From Anniella stebbinsi (taxonomy: Eukaryota; Chordata; Lepidosauria; Squamata; Anniellidae): a DNA stretch of 64,000 bases. This document shows, piece after piece, positions 10,935 to 22,253 of this stretch (the stretch's first letter is position 1; every line of letters starts with the position of its first letter). Under the pieces are notes generated by a model, which was not told the origin of the DNA, did no database searches, and worked only from the letters and a program-made list of their open reading frames with translations. A program made the position numbers and the translations under genes. The stretch lies in the NCBI GenBank assembly GCA_029215795.1, contig JARDYH010000001.1, positions 183,899,654-183,963,653 of the forward strand, given 5' to 3'.

Positions 10935-11547
10935 GCATCTAACTGTAGACCCCAAAGCTGAGCACCCCTTGCAATTCACCTTTCACTTCACAGCTGCCAC
11001 CAGCTTGTGCCCAGAACTGGATGCAATACTCAAGATGGAGCCTAACCAGTGCAGAATAGAGGGGAACCAGCACCTCGCACAACGTGGAAGCCATGCTTCT
11101 CTTAATGCAGCCCAAAATAGCATTTGGTTTTTTTGCAGCCACATCAAGCTGTTGGCTCATATTCAGCTTGTGACCTACAACAATTCCAAGACCTTTCTCG
11201 CTTGTAGTATTGTTGAGCCAAGTATCCCCCATCTTGCAACTGTGCATTAGGCTTCTTTTTCCTAGGTGTAGAACTTGGCATTTATCCCTATTAAATTTCA
11301 TTCTGTTGTTTGCAGCCCAGAGCTCCAGTCTATCAAGATCACTTTGGAGTTTAGTTTCTGTCTTCCAGGGTATTAGCGAACCCACCCAATTTTGTGTCGT
11401 CTGCAAATTTGATAAGCATTCCCTGCACCTCCTTGTCCAAATCATTAATAAAAATGTTTACGAGCACTGGGCCCAGGACTGAGTCCTGCGGTACCCCACT
11501 CGTTACCTCCCTCCAGTGTGAGAAGGTATCATTGATAAGCACTCTTT
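10935..11547 (-). pseudogene. CR1 LINE, reverse transcriptase C-terminal half
   Basis: Read on the minus strand from 11547, it encodes typical CR1 RT motifs: [29 protein letters not shown] (the catalytic YADD box changed to FADD), WAANNRMKFNRDKCQVLHLG, and a thumb region with LVPLYSALVRLHLEYCIQFW. Frames shift near 11445. The upstream part is separated by Harbinger copy 2, inserted at 11548. Confidence 0.88.
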
Positions 11548-12535
11548 GGCTGAATTCGGATGACACATTAAGCAAAGGAGCATTTGGGAAACAACCGTCA
11601 GTTCAGTTGCTTATCGTGTCATCTAGGGAGTAACACTCAACACACACACAACCCACAATAAGCTAATCAGGAGAAATAAACAACGGAGGGAAACAACATG
11701 CTTGCACGTTGGTTAGAGAATAGTCAATTGACTAAAATGTCATCGGGAGGGGGGGTGCGTTAATTCCTTGTGCTGAGTCCGTTACAACAGAAGACCACAG
11801 AGGCAAGTGGCAAGAGCGGCAGAACGCGGCCAGCCGCTCAGGCACAAACCCAACACCTCGCCAGCCGCGCCGCCATAGCAACCAAAGACACCCGCCTCCC
11901 CCCACTCCAGGCAGCCAGCATGGAGCGCAACAGGGGGGCGGATCCTGCAGGCACGTGCCCCGTGCACCCATACAGCCACACAAATGGGAAACCAATGCCG
12001 CCAGAAGGGAACCAGGGCAAAGGACAGGACAGGCAATGTGACAACCAACACCCCCAGGCGTACCCTGGCATCCAGGAACAAGGGGCCACCCACCCACCCA
12101 CCAGGGAGCACAGCCACCCAGGCAACAGCGGCCCCCACGGCTGAGCCACCTGGCCCATCGCCTCACCCAGAAGCAGGCGACCCAGGGAAGTGACGCTCAC
12201 CGAGCCCCCCCCCCCCCCACATCCACCCAACATGGACGGACAGCACGCACCGGCCACACACATCCCCAAGATGCACAGACCACCAAGGCAAAGGGCACCC
12301 ATGGGCGCAGGTCGGCCAGCTGCGGATGTTGTTGGAAACAGCCGAAGATATGTGCAACAATTGCAAGGACACGAAGTGCCCCTGGCCAGCAATGACAACA
12401 ATGCCACCACACAGGGAACATTCCTAGAAAGCACACAGCCCACCAGCACCCACCATCCCACAAGCACTTGGATTGGGGAACACCAGGGCAGGGCAGGGAC
12501 ACCCGGCTCCAACGTAAGGCACACCAGCTGACACC

Positions 12536-14158
12536 ATGGACCCAGAGGGAGAGGACAGCCGGGGCAGCCAGCCCGATGACACTGGCTCCAAAACCCCAGG
12601 AGAGGAGAGCAGCCAGGAACCCCCAGGAAGACGCAGAGCGCAGTACTGGTCCGAGGCAGAGATCGGGGACTTCATCGAACTGTGGGGCAGCCCGGAAGCC
12701 AGGAGGATCATGGCCACTTTAACAATGCCACCTTGCCTCCCATTCCTACAGTGGGCCATCCCATGCTGGGCGCATCGCCACCCCTCCCTCCGCCCTCCCG
12801 CTCTGTCACGCCCACTGGCCCTCCCATCGAGCCTGCGTCCCCTCTGGTCTCTGCAGCACTGTTGGCTATGTCCCGCCGAGAGCTCGCTATGGCCGGCTTG
12901 CAGGCGGCGATCCAGGTGGCCGCGCAGAACCACGGTGACGGCGATGACGAGGATGTGCTCCATGCCTGGCGGCACCACCCACTACAACCGCAAGTATTTC
13001 TACAGCATGGTTCTCCAGGCGGTGGTGGATGCCAAGGGTCGGTTCCTGGATGTGTATGCGGGCGTGTCCGGGCGGAGCCATGACACGGCTATCTTCTGGA
13101 ACTCCCCCCTGGCTGCCAATCTGTCGTCAGGCTGCTTCCTGACTTCCAGTCCTGCTTCCGTGTGTGGGTGTGCAGTGGGTCTGCTGCTCCTGTTGTGTCT
13201 ATGTCCAACCCCCTGCTTCAAGGGGATGAAACCTCAGACAGCGATTCTGATCCTGGAGAAGGAATGCAACAGGCAGGGGAGTTGGTGCCAGAAGGAGAAC
13301 TCTTTCCCACGGCGGACGCGGGAGATAATTCCCAAGGAGACGATCCAAATTGGAGAGAAAATACTTTCTCTTCTGAGACAAAGGGTCTCAAAAATGCTGT
13401 GACTCGGAGAAAGGCAAAGAGAAAGGATTTCAAACTTAAAACCGCCCACCGCTCAGAGAGACTAGTGAACAAAGCCCTACAGGCTAATTCGTCTTAATTA
13501 TGTGACTCTGCTCTCTTTTTCTCTCTAAGTTAACTCAACTGAATAGCTTGGTAATCTAATCAGCCTCGGGGCAAAAGACCTGTGCTAAGTTTGTTTTCCT
13601 CTTACTTGCTAGAGGAGAGGAGAGAATCGTCTTTTGTATAATAAAGGATTGTATTTTCCCTCAAAGGGGTATCTTTATTGTCCTCCATGTGCGTTAGAAC
13701 TTACAGAGTCACGACAGCTCCTGGCCGACCAGGCCTTCGCCCTCCAGCTGTGGCTGATGGCCCCGTAGCGCTACCCCCACACCGCCGTGCAGCACACATA
13801 CAACTACCACTGCCATGCCCACTTGCTCTTGGAGCAGGCCTTTGGGCATCTGAAGGAGCATTGGCACTCCCTGTTTAACTTGCTGAATTTGCAGGCCGAC
13901 ATCATCCCGGACATCATGGTGTGCTGCTGCATCCTGCACAACATCTGTGAGTCCCATGGGGACATGTTACTGGCTGAGCACCCTGACCTCTCTCAGGCGG
14001 GCGAGGACACGGATGCCATCGCTGTGGATGGGCGTGATGTTACGCCATTCCCAGGGCCCGTGAATCCTGTTGGGAAGCGGCACTCCCATTTGGTGGCGTC
14101 CCGGGTGCACGAGAGCGTCGGTGACTGGATCTGGCTGCACTGCCCCCACCCCGTGTGA
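12536..14158 (+). pseudogene. SANT-transposase deletion fusion, Harbinger copy 2
   Basis: The SANT protein starts at ATG 12536 (MDPEGEDSRGSQ) and runs through WSEAEIGDFIELWGSPEA. It then breaks at about 12717 (ATCATGGCCAC|TTTAACAATG) straight into the transposase 5' exon. A second deletion near 12967 removes the N-terminal and first-aspartate regions and resumes at the block before MVLQAVVDAKGRF. After the VSGRSHDTA block, a solo LTR interrupts the gene at 13191-13716. The remainder (13717-14158) has the acidic block in a degraded form (LEQAFGHLKEHW; the first Glu is kept, Arg to Gln). It cannot make an active transposase. Confidence 0.8.
13191..13716 (+). mobile_element. solo LTR inside Harbinger copy 2
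   Basis: This 526-bp insertion begins TGTTGTG and ends CACGACA, which are near-perfect inverted ends. It is flanked by the 5-bp direct repeat GCTCC (13186-13190 and 13717-13721), and AATAAA lies at 13640. The transposase sequence is continuous once it is removed. An open frame (about 13207-13497) rich in Asp/Ser and Lys is probably incidental. The class (gypsy or ERV) cannot be told from the LTR alone. Confidence 0.82.
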
Positions 14159-14975
14159 GTTTTGGCTGTGGGGTTGGTTCTGTGGACTGGCGTCGCTTCC
14201 TGGCGTGGCGCCCCTCTCTGCCTTCCCTTTGTCCCTTTCCGCCACTTGCTGCTTGGAGGTGCCCTGCTCAGCTGACCCCTCTTCACTGCTGTGCCTTCCC
14301 AGTCACCTTCTCTCATCCCGGGGGTGACTTGCCTTTCTGTATACTCCGCCCATGCTTCACAGTGCCCCTGTGCCCATGTAACCGCTTTTATACACCATGT
14401 TGAACAAAGTTTTTTCACTTTCCCCCTCTCCTGCCTTCTTTCCTGTGCGCGCGGGTAGTTGCCCTCAGGGGGGGTTGTCTTGGGTGGGGGCTCAGGGACG
14501 TTGAGTGCCCTCAAGGCTGCCACGCCTCCCATATAGGGTGAGTGTGGACCACTCCCTGGGATGGGCTGCCTGGCGTGCGGTTGTGGCACCTGGGTGTACA
14601 TTTCGGCCGCGGCTTGCCCATGCATTGTCCGTGCTGGGCTCTCCTCGGTTGTGCATGGGTGTGTGGGGCGCTGCAGAGGATGGATCGGGGCATGCATGCC
14701 TTGTGCCCGTGTGTTGGCTTGCCGGCCGGCCCGTGCCCAGCCCCATCGGAGTCTTGGGTGTGCTGGGGCGTGGGTGGCTCCAGTTGGGGCGGTCTGATGG
14801 GTGCAGGGGCAGCATCTGTGGCAGTGTGTCTGCTCCTCCTGCCTGCTTCTCCAGCCGGAGCTGTTGTGTGCCGCCCATTGCCTATGAGCGTCCAATGGTG
14901 TTTGAGAGGCGTGTCCACCTGGCACTTCGATGGCAGCACCCATGGCTTTCTCTTATATACCCTTCTCTTATATAT

Positions 14976-15335
14976 ACCTAGCCAACCTTGAAGATCTTCA
15001 AAGGAGGCCTTCCTGGTTGTTCCATGACCAACATAATATCTTGAAGGTGGTACTTCTCGGAGGTGGTGCCCACCCTCTGGAAAACCCTCCCCCATGCAGT
15101 GGGGAGGCAGAAAATGTGGTATGTTTCAAATGCCTCCTGAAAATGCAGTTGTTTACGCGGGATTTCTCTGGCTTGTAATTAATTATATGCCACTCCATTT
15201 TACTGTTCTTTGTATTGTTTTGTACTGCTATCGTATTTGAAATTGTTTTTAAATGTTATTTTTAAAATCTGTACGTGAATTCCTTAGAGATGTTATTATA
15301 TTAAGCTGTATGTAAGGATTACAAATAAATAAATA
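14976..15335 (+). mobile_element. L2-type LINE 3' end (short)
   Basis: The segment encodes a C-terminal pattern close to VVPTLWKTLPHAVGRQ, typical of L2/Jockey-group LINE ends, with degenerate flanks. It is followed by an AT-rich 3' UTR ending in AAATAAATAAATAATAAAA. It abuts the truncated right side of Harbinger copy 2. Confidence 0.65.
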
Positions 15336-17239
15336 ATAAAATTAGTTATGACTAATATTGCATTAGGATATAGTCATAACTACTTTTAGCTTTTACCTGT
15401 CTTCCTGTTTATCTGCCTTTCTCTCTCTCAAAAACAAAAAAAGGACGGAAGGAAGGAAACCCTCTCTGACTCCTTGCACTTGCTTTCCTGGCAGGTTCAG
15501 CTGCAGCGCTGGGTGGAGAAGCAGGGAGGTCTCTCCCCTCTCTGATTCCTGGATGCAGCTACAACTGTGAGTCAGTAGCATGGCAAATATAACTCCCTCC
15601 AAAGTTTTCAATATAATCCAATACTTTTGGGTTTCATAAAATTAAAGAATTGTATACCAGCAAAAGAGAAGTTGCAACCTAAATGGAAGAAAGGTGATAA
15701 CATCCAACCTAAATGGAAGAAAGGTGATAACATCCAAGCGTAAGAACTTGCCTCCCAAAATTCACTGGAGACCTTGTTGATCCCATTTTGTGAAAGTCTG
15801 TACTTTGCTCTGGACATGCATATGGGTGGTCACCTGGTGTCACCAGTGGAATGCCATTTCTGGAAGCAGCCTCATTCACTGTGATTACAAACAAAGGTAT
15901 AACTAATCAATAAATCTGTACCAAAATTTGAACAGAAGAAAAAAAATGATATATTTCTACTTAGCAAGCAGTCCTCCTCCTTGCATGGATATACACCTCA
16001 AAAGATTGATTTAAATATATGCATGTTAATATATAACTAAAACCACTGTCTTAAAATTTGAATAGCAACATTTGCTGGACCTTATGCAGTCACACTTTTG
16101 AAATTCTACTATTTTGATGACTGGGTGTCTGCTTGTTGAAAGACTAATAGGTTTGGATCTTAAGATAAGTAAACTTAAGGAAATTTATGGGAAGATTTTT
16201 CTCTCCAGTTTTCCCATGCAGCTACCTCACTTCCCTTGAAAGACGTCCCACCAACCCTTGAACATTGTAGGATGGGGCATGGAAGGCTGCCCTGGATGGG
16301 GAGAATAGTCCTTAATTGAGCTTGGCTCTTAAGACAAATTAATGTAGGGTACAATCCTATCAATCGCACCCTTGGTGATGGAAGCCTCTCACCATGAGAA
16401 CATCCAGTTATGCAATGCAGAGTGGGAGGAGCAGCAAAGACAAATTTTCTGGGCCTCTTCCAGCCTCCTTCCCCCCCCCCCACTGGAACATCCCCTTTTC
16501 CCCCTCTCCAAGGTGGTGTTTCTGACCTTGGAGAGGCAGCTGATGCCGTTCTCTCCGTGCAGGCTATGAGGGAGTGGGTGGGTGGGTATCAGATCTCCAA
16601 CAAGGTCTCAGAAGGATTTTTACAAGCAATCCTATGGTCCCCGGGACAGTCTCCCAGGGACCATAGGATTGTTCTCTTAAGGAAGTTAATGGAAGGAAAT
16701 TTTCACAGTGTTCAGAAGGGCCCACAACCCTCTGGGGAGGCATTTTGGGGGCAGAGGCCTGAACATTGGTCCCAAGGCAGGTATCCCTAGAGCTGTGTGC
16801 AGATGGCATCTTGAAATTGTCAGTCCTATTTGAGGGCAGATACAATTTCACCTAATTTCCCTAGGGGGGAGGAGATATTCTCCAACAGTTTCTCACACAG
16901 GTAGGGCTCACAATTGGCAGGGGTAGTAGCACAGCTTCCTTTTTTCTTCCTAAGGTATTTTGTTTTTGTTTTTTGCACCGGTACAGCATGTAGCAATAGC
17001 AGCAACTTCGTTGGTAGCCGGTCCCCATTTTGCATCCTCCACAGTGCACCGTGGGAACTAGGCATCATTTGAGGGCATTGGAGTGGTGGTGTGGAGGGGA
17101 ACCATCCAAACAGAGTCGAAGACCCTTTGGAGAAAATTCTGCAAAGTGACCTTTTATTGCTAGCAGGGCAAGACAAGAGAATTTTCAGAACACGTCTTCT
17201 GTGAAATTTTGGTTCCACACTTCTTCCATTATTTTCCCA
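15336..17239. other. unassigned stretch with small repeats
   Basis: No gene is supported. It holds a 29-bp exact tandem duplication (units at 15675 and 15704) and a hairpin with 14-bp perfect arms (16628-16641 and 16657-16670, AATCCTATGGTCCC). The rest is not recognised. Confidence 0.5.
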
Positions 17240-17405
17240 ATGTTGAATTTCTGAGGGATAATTGTCTCCACTGACTGGCCCCAGGCCTATGGGGTTTCAG
17301 ATAGGAGACTTTCCCAGTTTTGCATGGAGATTCCAGGGATTGAAACTGGGGCTTTTTGCATGGTAAACATGTGCTCAACAAGTGAGTTAAGGTCTTCCTC
17401 CACCT
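17240..17405 (-). mobile_element. tRNA-derived SINE, minus strand
   Basis: The reverse complement shows a tRNA-like head with an A-box region (CTTAACTCACTTGTTGAGCA) and a B-box-like GTTTCAATCCC. The body follows, with CTGAAACCCC and CCAGTCAGTGGAGACAAT. This layout matches a SINE that I recall as widespread in squamates. The promoter boxes are mutated. Confidence 0.75.
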
Positions 17406-17849
17406 CTTGTGTTTGGGAAGTGAAGGGTTCCCAGGTCCTGGAGTGAGCTCTGCTCAACTAGGTTGGTTATTGGTTCTCCTAAAAGGAATGGCTCTTAAGG
17501 CTTTTTCTGTTCAGGCTAGGAATTTGCCTGGACCATCTTTCTTGGCTCTTGGCTAGTTCTTTGGTTTAAACGCCCTCACCCTTGGCTGTAGGTCCCTGGA
17601 GAGACATATTCCCTTCAATTTAACTTGGAAATGGGTCACCAAGTCTGAATAAAATGTTTAGGAAACTCGTTTCCCCCCTCCAAGATAATTAAAGAGCTTA
17701 ATTTTGATTATACTATATTGAATTGGATTAACTTCTCATCTCTTTCTAGTATATGTCTGAGAGACCATCGCTACTTACACAGAGATAAACCAACACCACC
17801 AAGGTATTTCTAATGCTCCAGACACTAGATGGCAAGCCCAGCATCACTG
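17406..17849. other. unassigned stretch
   Basis: No gene or recognisable repeat. Confidence 0.45.
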
Positions 17850-18594
17850 TCATAGACTCATAGAATAGTAGAGTTAGAAGGGGCCTATAAGGCTGAGTCC
17901 AGCCCCCTGCTTAATGCACGAATCCACCTTAAAGCATATCTGACAGATGGCTATCCAGCTGCCTCTTGAAGGCCCCTAGGGTAGGAGAGCCCACTACGTC
18001 CCTAAGTAATTGGTTCCATTGTTGTACTGCAGTCAGGAAGGTTTTCCTGATGGCCAGCCGGAATCTGGCTTCCTGTAACTTGAGCCCATTGTTCCATGTC
18101 CTGCACTCTGGGATGATTGAGAAGAGATCCTGGCCTTCCTCTGTGTGACTACCTTTCAAGTATTTGAAGAGTGCTGTCATGTCTCCCCTCAATCTTCTCT
18201 TCTTCAGGCTAAACATGTCCAGTTCTTTTAGTCTCTCCTCCTAGGGCTTTGTTTCCAGACCCCTGATCATTCCAGTCATGGGAGTCATCCCACCAAGTTT
18301 CAGTTCTACCTATCAAGTCATATTTGCCTTCATGTACTAAAAGTTCAAGTTCATTCTATTTGTTTCCCATACTCTGGGCATTAGTATATAGACATCGAAG
18401 CCCATGTGCTTTGTAGTCTGGCTTCTTTCCTACATTGTTGTGAACACTGTTTTGGGGCACTATTGGAGCTGTTCTCTCTGTTATGGTGCTTAAACCTTCA
18501 TCCATTGTTACCTCCAAGTTTACATCTCCTGCCCCTGTAGGATTCAGTTTAAAGCCCTCCTGATGAGGTTCTTCATGCTGTGGCCAAACACATT
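17850..18594 (-). mobile_element. CR1 LINE, 3' portion (3' end joined to ORF2 start), interrupted by Harbinger 3
   Basis: 17850-18264 is a standard CR1 3' end in reverse, ending in TCATAGACTCATAGAATAG (a decayed ATTCTATG repeat). It joins directly at about 18265 to the start of the ORF2 endonuclease (LRCLYTNAQSMGNK, then ELELLVHEGKYDLIGRTETW, WWDDSHDW). The entire RT is missing. The 5' continuation lies beyond Harbinger copy 3, at 24132-24968. Confidence 0.85.
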
Positions 18595-19561
18595 GGCTCA
18601 GTTCAGATGACACGTTAAGCAACAGTGGGTTAATTAAACAACCATCAGTTGAGTTGATTAACGTGTAATCTGGAGGGAGACACACAACGCACACACAACC
18701 CACAGTACACTAATCGGGAGAATTAAACAACGGAGCGAAACAACGGGCTTGCACATTGTTTAGGGATTAGTCAATTGAGTAATATGTCGTCTGGAGGAGA
18801 GCGTGCGTTAAACCCCTGCGCTGAGTACGTTAGCACGGAAGACCAGAGAGGTGAGCAGCAAGAGCAGCAGAACGCGGGCGGCCGCTCAGGTACACCCACA
18901 AGAGATCCCCGGCCTTGCTGCCATAGCAACCAAGGATGCCCACCTCCCCCACCAGGCAGCCGGCATGGAACGCAACAAGGGGCCAACTCCTGCAAGCACG
19001 CACGCCGGGTGCACAGTCAGCTACACAAATGGAAAGGGAAGCGCGCCAGAAGGTATCCACGGCAAAGGGGGGGAGGAAACGGAATAAGCAACACCCCAGG
19101 TGCCCATGAACAAGGGACAGCCCCCCCACTCCAACAGGGAGCTCAGCAACCCACCCAAAGCAGACCCCCACTGCACCGCCACCTCGACCGTCGCCTCACC
19201 CGGAAGCACAAGGGCTGGGGAAGCAGCAACCACCAAGCCCCCCACATCTGCCCAACACGGCCAGACAGCGAGCAACAGCCATGCACATCCCCAAGACGCA
19301 CGAAACGCCAAGGTAAAGTGCGCCCGTGGGCGACAGCCAGCCACCTGCGGATGTTGTGGGGAAAAGCCGGAGGTACACACAACAATCCCAAGGACATGAA
19401 GCAGCCCCGGCCAGCAACGTCAACAACGCCTACACACAGGGCACATTTCCACCAAGCACAACGGACCACCAGCACCCACCATCACACAAGCACACGGGAC
19501 AGGGACCGCCAGGACAGGGCACAGACTACCGTCATCACCGAAACACACACCCGCCGGCAAT

Positions 19562-21500
19562 GTGGAGCCAGAGGGAGAGGGGGCCCGGGGCAACCCGGCC
19601 GAGGACACCAGCTCACAAACCCCAGGAGAGGGGCGCAGCCAGGCCCCCCTGGAAAGATGCAGAGCACTGCACTGGTCCCAGGCAGAGATTGGGCAGTTCA
19701 TAGAGCTGTGGGGCAGCCCAGAAGCCAGGAGGATCATGGCCACAGCCAGGCAAGACCAGCTCTACTCCTGGTTCACCAAGCAGATGCAGGAACGGGGACA
19801 CAACCACAGTGGCAAGCAATGCAAGGACAAGCTCCACAGACTCAAGAGTAAGTTCAAGGAGATCGTCACCCACAATTAAAGAAGCGGTGTCCAGCCACGC
19901 ACCATGCCCTTCTATGACGAACTGGCACGCCTGCTGGTGGAGCACCACGACGTTGTCCCGGGACACACAGCAGGCACCAGGGTCACCACCAACGAGCCAC
20001 CGCGCACACGACAATGAGCCCAACTGGCCCAAGGGGCGCACTGGGAGGAGGACCCCACCACACGGGAGGGACGCCCCACGCCCAACACCCACCAGCAAGA
20101 AGGCGGTGAGGGAATCAGCCGAAGCATGGCTGGCCGCGGCGAAGCCAAGGAGCCGCCCCGCGGAATCCCAAAGCCCATCAGTGCTTGCAAGGCCGCCACC
20201 AGTGCTGCCCAGGACAGCCAGCACCTCAAGGAGCGTCTCCCCCACACCAGCCTCCTTCAGCAGCAACAGCCCCATGGCCTTCTTACAGCTCATCTGTGCA
20301 GACATGCAAGTAGAGGACCCTGCACCCGACCCCCTGGTGCCAGAGACACAGCAGGAGGACAAAGGGCCAGGGCCGTTGCACGGCTGGGGTCGTCGAGACG
20401 CAGCACCACAGTGCAGGGATTCACCTGCAGCATCTTGGATGCCATGACGGAGACGGGGCCAGTGTCACAGGAGGACCAAGTCGAAATGGAACAGCCCGTG
20501 GAACAACAGGTGGGCGACGTGATGGAGCCAGAACTGTCTCCTTCCCAGGAAGAGCTGCGGAACATCGATATGCAGGCCACCAATGAAACCTTTGTGGAGT
20601 TGGAGGCAATGGAGGAGGACTCGCCTCTGGAAGCCGAGCTCGAGGTCAGGGAGGCCATGCTCAAGGAGGAGATCGAGGGGCCCCCACAGCCGGAGGCGAG
20701 CCCATGGAGGGAGCAGCCCCCCTGGAGGAGCCGCCACCACCGCCCACAGGCGAGGACGGTGCGGCCCCAGCCGCAGAAGCCCGTTCCCTGAACAATGAGC
20801 AGAGGTGTGTCTGGATGCACAACAGGCACAAGGCAGACCGGCTGCAGGTGGCGAGAGACTTGGTCACGGCCACGGAGACAACTGGGGGACGCATCCACGA
20901 GCTGTTCACACGCATGGCAGGCGAGGAGGAGGCCAGGCGCACCAAGGAGCGCGTCCTCACCATGTGGGCCATGCGCACAGCCACTCAAGCTGTGGAAGAC
21001 TGCGTCCAAGCCATACGGGAGGCGGGGAGGTACGTGCGTCAAGGTCTAGAGAACCATGTCAATGGGATGACCAAGGCCATGGCGGCCACTGATGCCATCA
21101 TCGACCGAGGCATGTGGGAGCACACAGCAGCCATCGACCGCCAAACCGAGGTGCTCAGGGAGCTCTTCCAGTCATTCTGGGGTGCCTACCATGGGCCCCC
21201 GCAGCCCGCCCCCTACATGGCGCCATACGGATACATGCTGCCACCACAGCAGCAGCAGTACCTGCCCCCGCCAATGACCGCAGCATATCGGGCCCCACGT
21301 GCGGCACCGGCAGCAGCAGGTGCCTCAGGGAAGCCAGGGGGTGGCCGGAGGGCAGGAGTAGTGGCGCGTAGGCAGCCGGGCGAAGAGGGGCTGCGACATC
21401 CCACCAGAATCCGACGAAGAGGGAGAGGAGGAGGGGGAGGAGGGAGAGGACGAGGACAAGGAGGGGGCGGAGAGACCCTCCCAGGACGACATGTCCTAAG
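19562..21500 (+). pseudogene. Harbinger SANT/Myb-like protein, copy 3 (broken)
   Basis: The expected start codon is GTG at 19562, where copies 2 and 4 have ATG. The SANT-like domain (HWSQAEIGQFIELWGSPEA to KQCKDKLHRLKSKFKEI) is intact to a TAA at 19877-19879, where copy 1 has AAA. The C-terminal region resumes near 20440 (ILDAMTETGPVSQEDQVEME). It is shifted at about 20690 and then stays open through the GRIHELFTRMAGEEEARR helix region, a Pro/Gln/Tyr-rich segment and a Gly/Arg-rich end. That end is the acidic tail read in a shifted frame relative to copy 1. Confidence 0.78.
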
Positions 21501-21910
21501 CCACGGTCATCCTATGGGTCCCTTGGCCCATCCGCCGAGGGACCATCCACCCCCAGCCCTACACACAATAAGGCTCGTTTGGATCCTTGAACCTCTGGCC
21601 GGCGCCTCCCACGGCCCGTTCTGGCCGCTCAAGGCCATGTCCATCAGCACCCCTTTGCAACATTGTTGCACACCCTGGATGCCACTCATTCCCAGCCCCA
21701 TCTCCCCTCATTGCAGCCAACTCCCGTCGAGATTGCATCACCCTACAGGTCCGTGGGGCTCCGCGCAGGCCGCATTGTCCGACTCCGCATGGCCCTGCGG
21801 CTTGGAGGTTGGTTACGGGGTGGTAGGGCAGGGTGCAGGGGCATTGCTCTGGCCTCTGTGTCACTGATGGCTGTCCCCCCTCCCCTCCCCCTTCTGTTCT
21901 CACCTCCCAG

Positions 21911-22074
21911 GGAAACTGCGCTCCCTCCGCCGTGTCATCTGCAGAAGGCGGAGGGCCTATATGGCAGGGCGTCTCCATGCTCTGCAGCTGGCCCTGGGAG
22001 AAGTCATACATTGCATTCGACATCTGGAACAAAGTGTCCGGCGTTGCCGCCGTCCGATCAATGGCCGGCTGTAG
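21911..22074 (+). CDS. putative small 3' exon, Harbinger copy 3
   Basis: It follows the acceptor-like ACCTCCCAG and is 164 bp, like its counterparts in copies 1 and 4. It reads KLRSLRRVICRRRRAY, then a leucine-spaced helix ending LEQSV, and stops at TAG 22072-22074. A donor-like GGAG|GTTGGT lies upstream at about 21808. The conserved length and open frame suggest coding use in the ancestral element. Confidence 0.5.
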
Positions 22075-22253
22075 GCCCTTCTGCCGGCATGGAGGCCCTC
22101 ACCCATCCCCCCTCAGTAGTAGCTTAGCCTTGCCCTGCTTTGCCGATTCCCTACTCTGGCCACTTCGTTTCACTCCCCTCTCTTGCAGGTGCGCTTCAGC
22201 CAAAACAAATCCGCCTTCCCTCCCATTCCCATGCTACCATAGTTGGCAGTCCC

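Larger units (their letters stand above)
11548..14951 (+). mobile_element. Harbinger copy 2 (internally deleted, right end lost)
   Basis: The left TIR GGCTGAATTCGGATGACACA starts at 11548, inside a CR1. The 5' region (11548-12535) aligns with copies 3 and 4 and holds no gene. Two internal deletions and a solo LTR insertion reduce the coding part. The sequence leaves the family at about 14951 (CATGGCTTTCT), before the right TIR, close to an L2-like tail. Its 3' tail resembles copy 4, placing it in that subfamily. Confidence 0.85.

Noticed and set aside
11732..12524. Long Cys/Trp/Gly-rich minus-strand frames in the leaders of Harbinger copies 2, 3 and 4
   Set aside because: They are GC-driven antisense frames whose sequence is not kept between copies. 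The equivalent frames at 18830-19480 and 57481-58173 differ in reading and length.
13207..13497. Acidic/basic 97-residue frame as a gene
   Set aside because: It lies wholly inside a solo LTR with clean target duplication and matches no protein I know. Chance is more likely.
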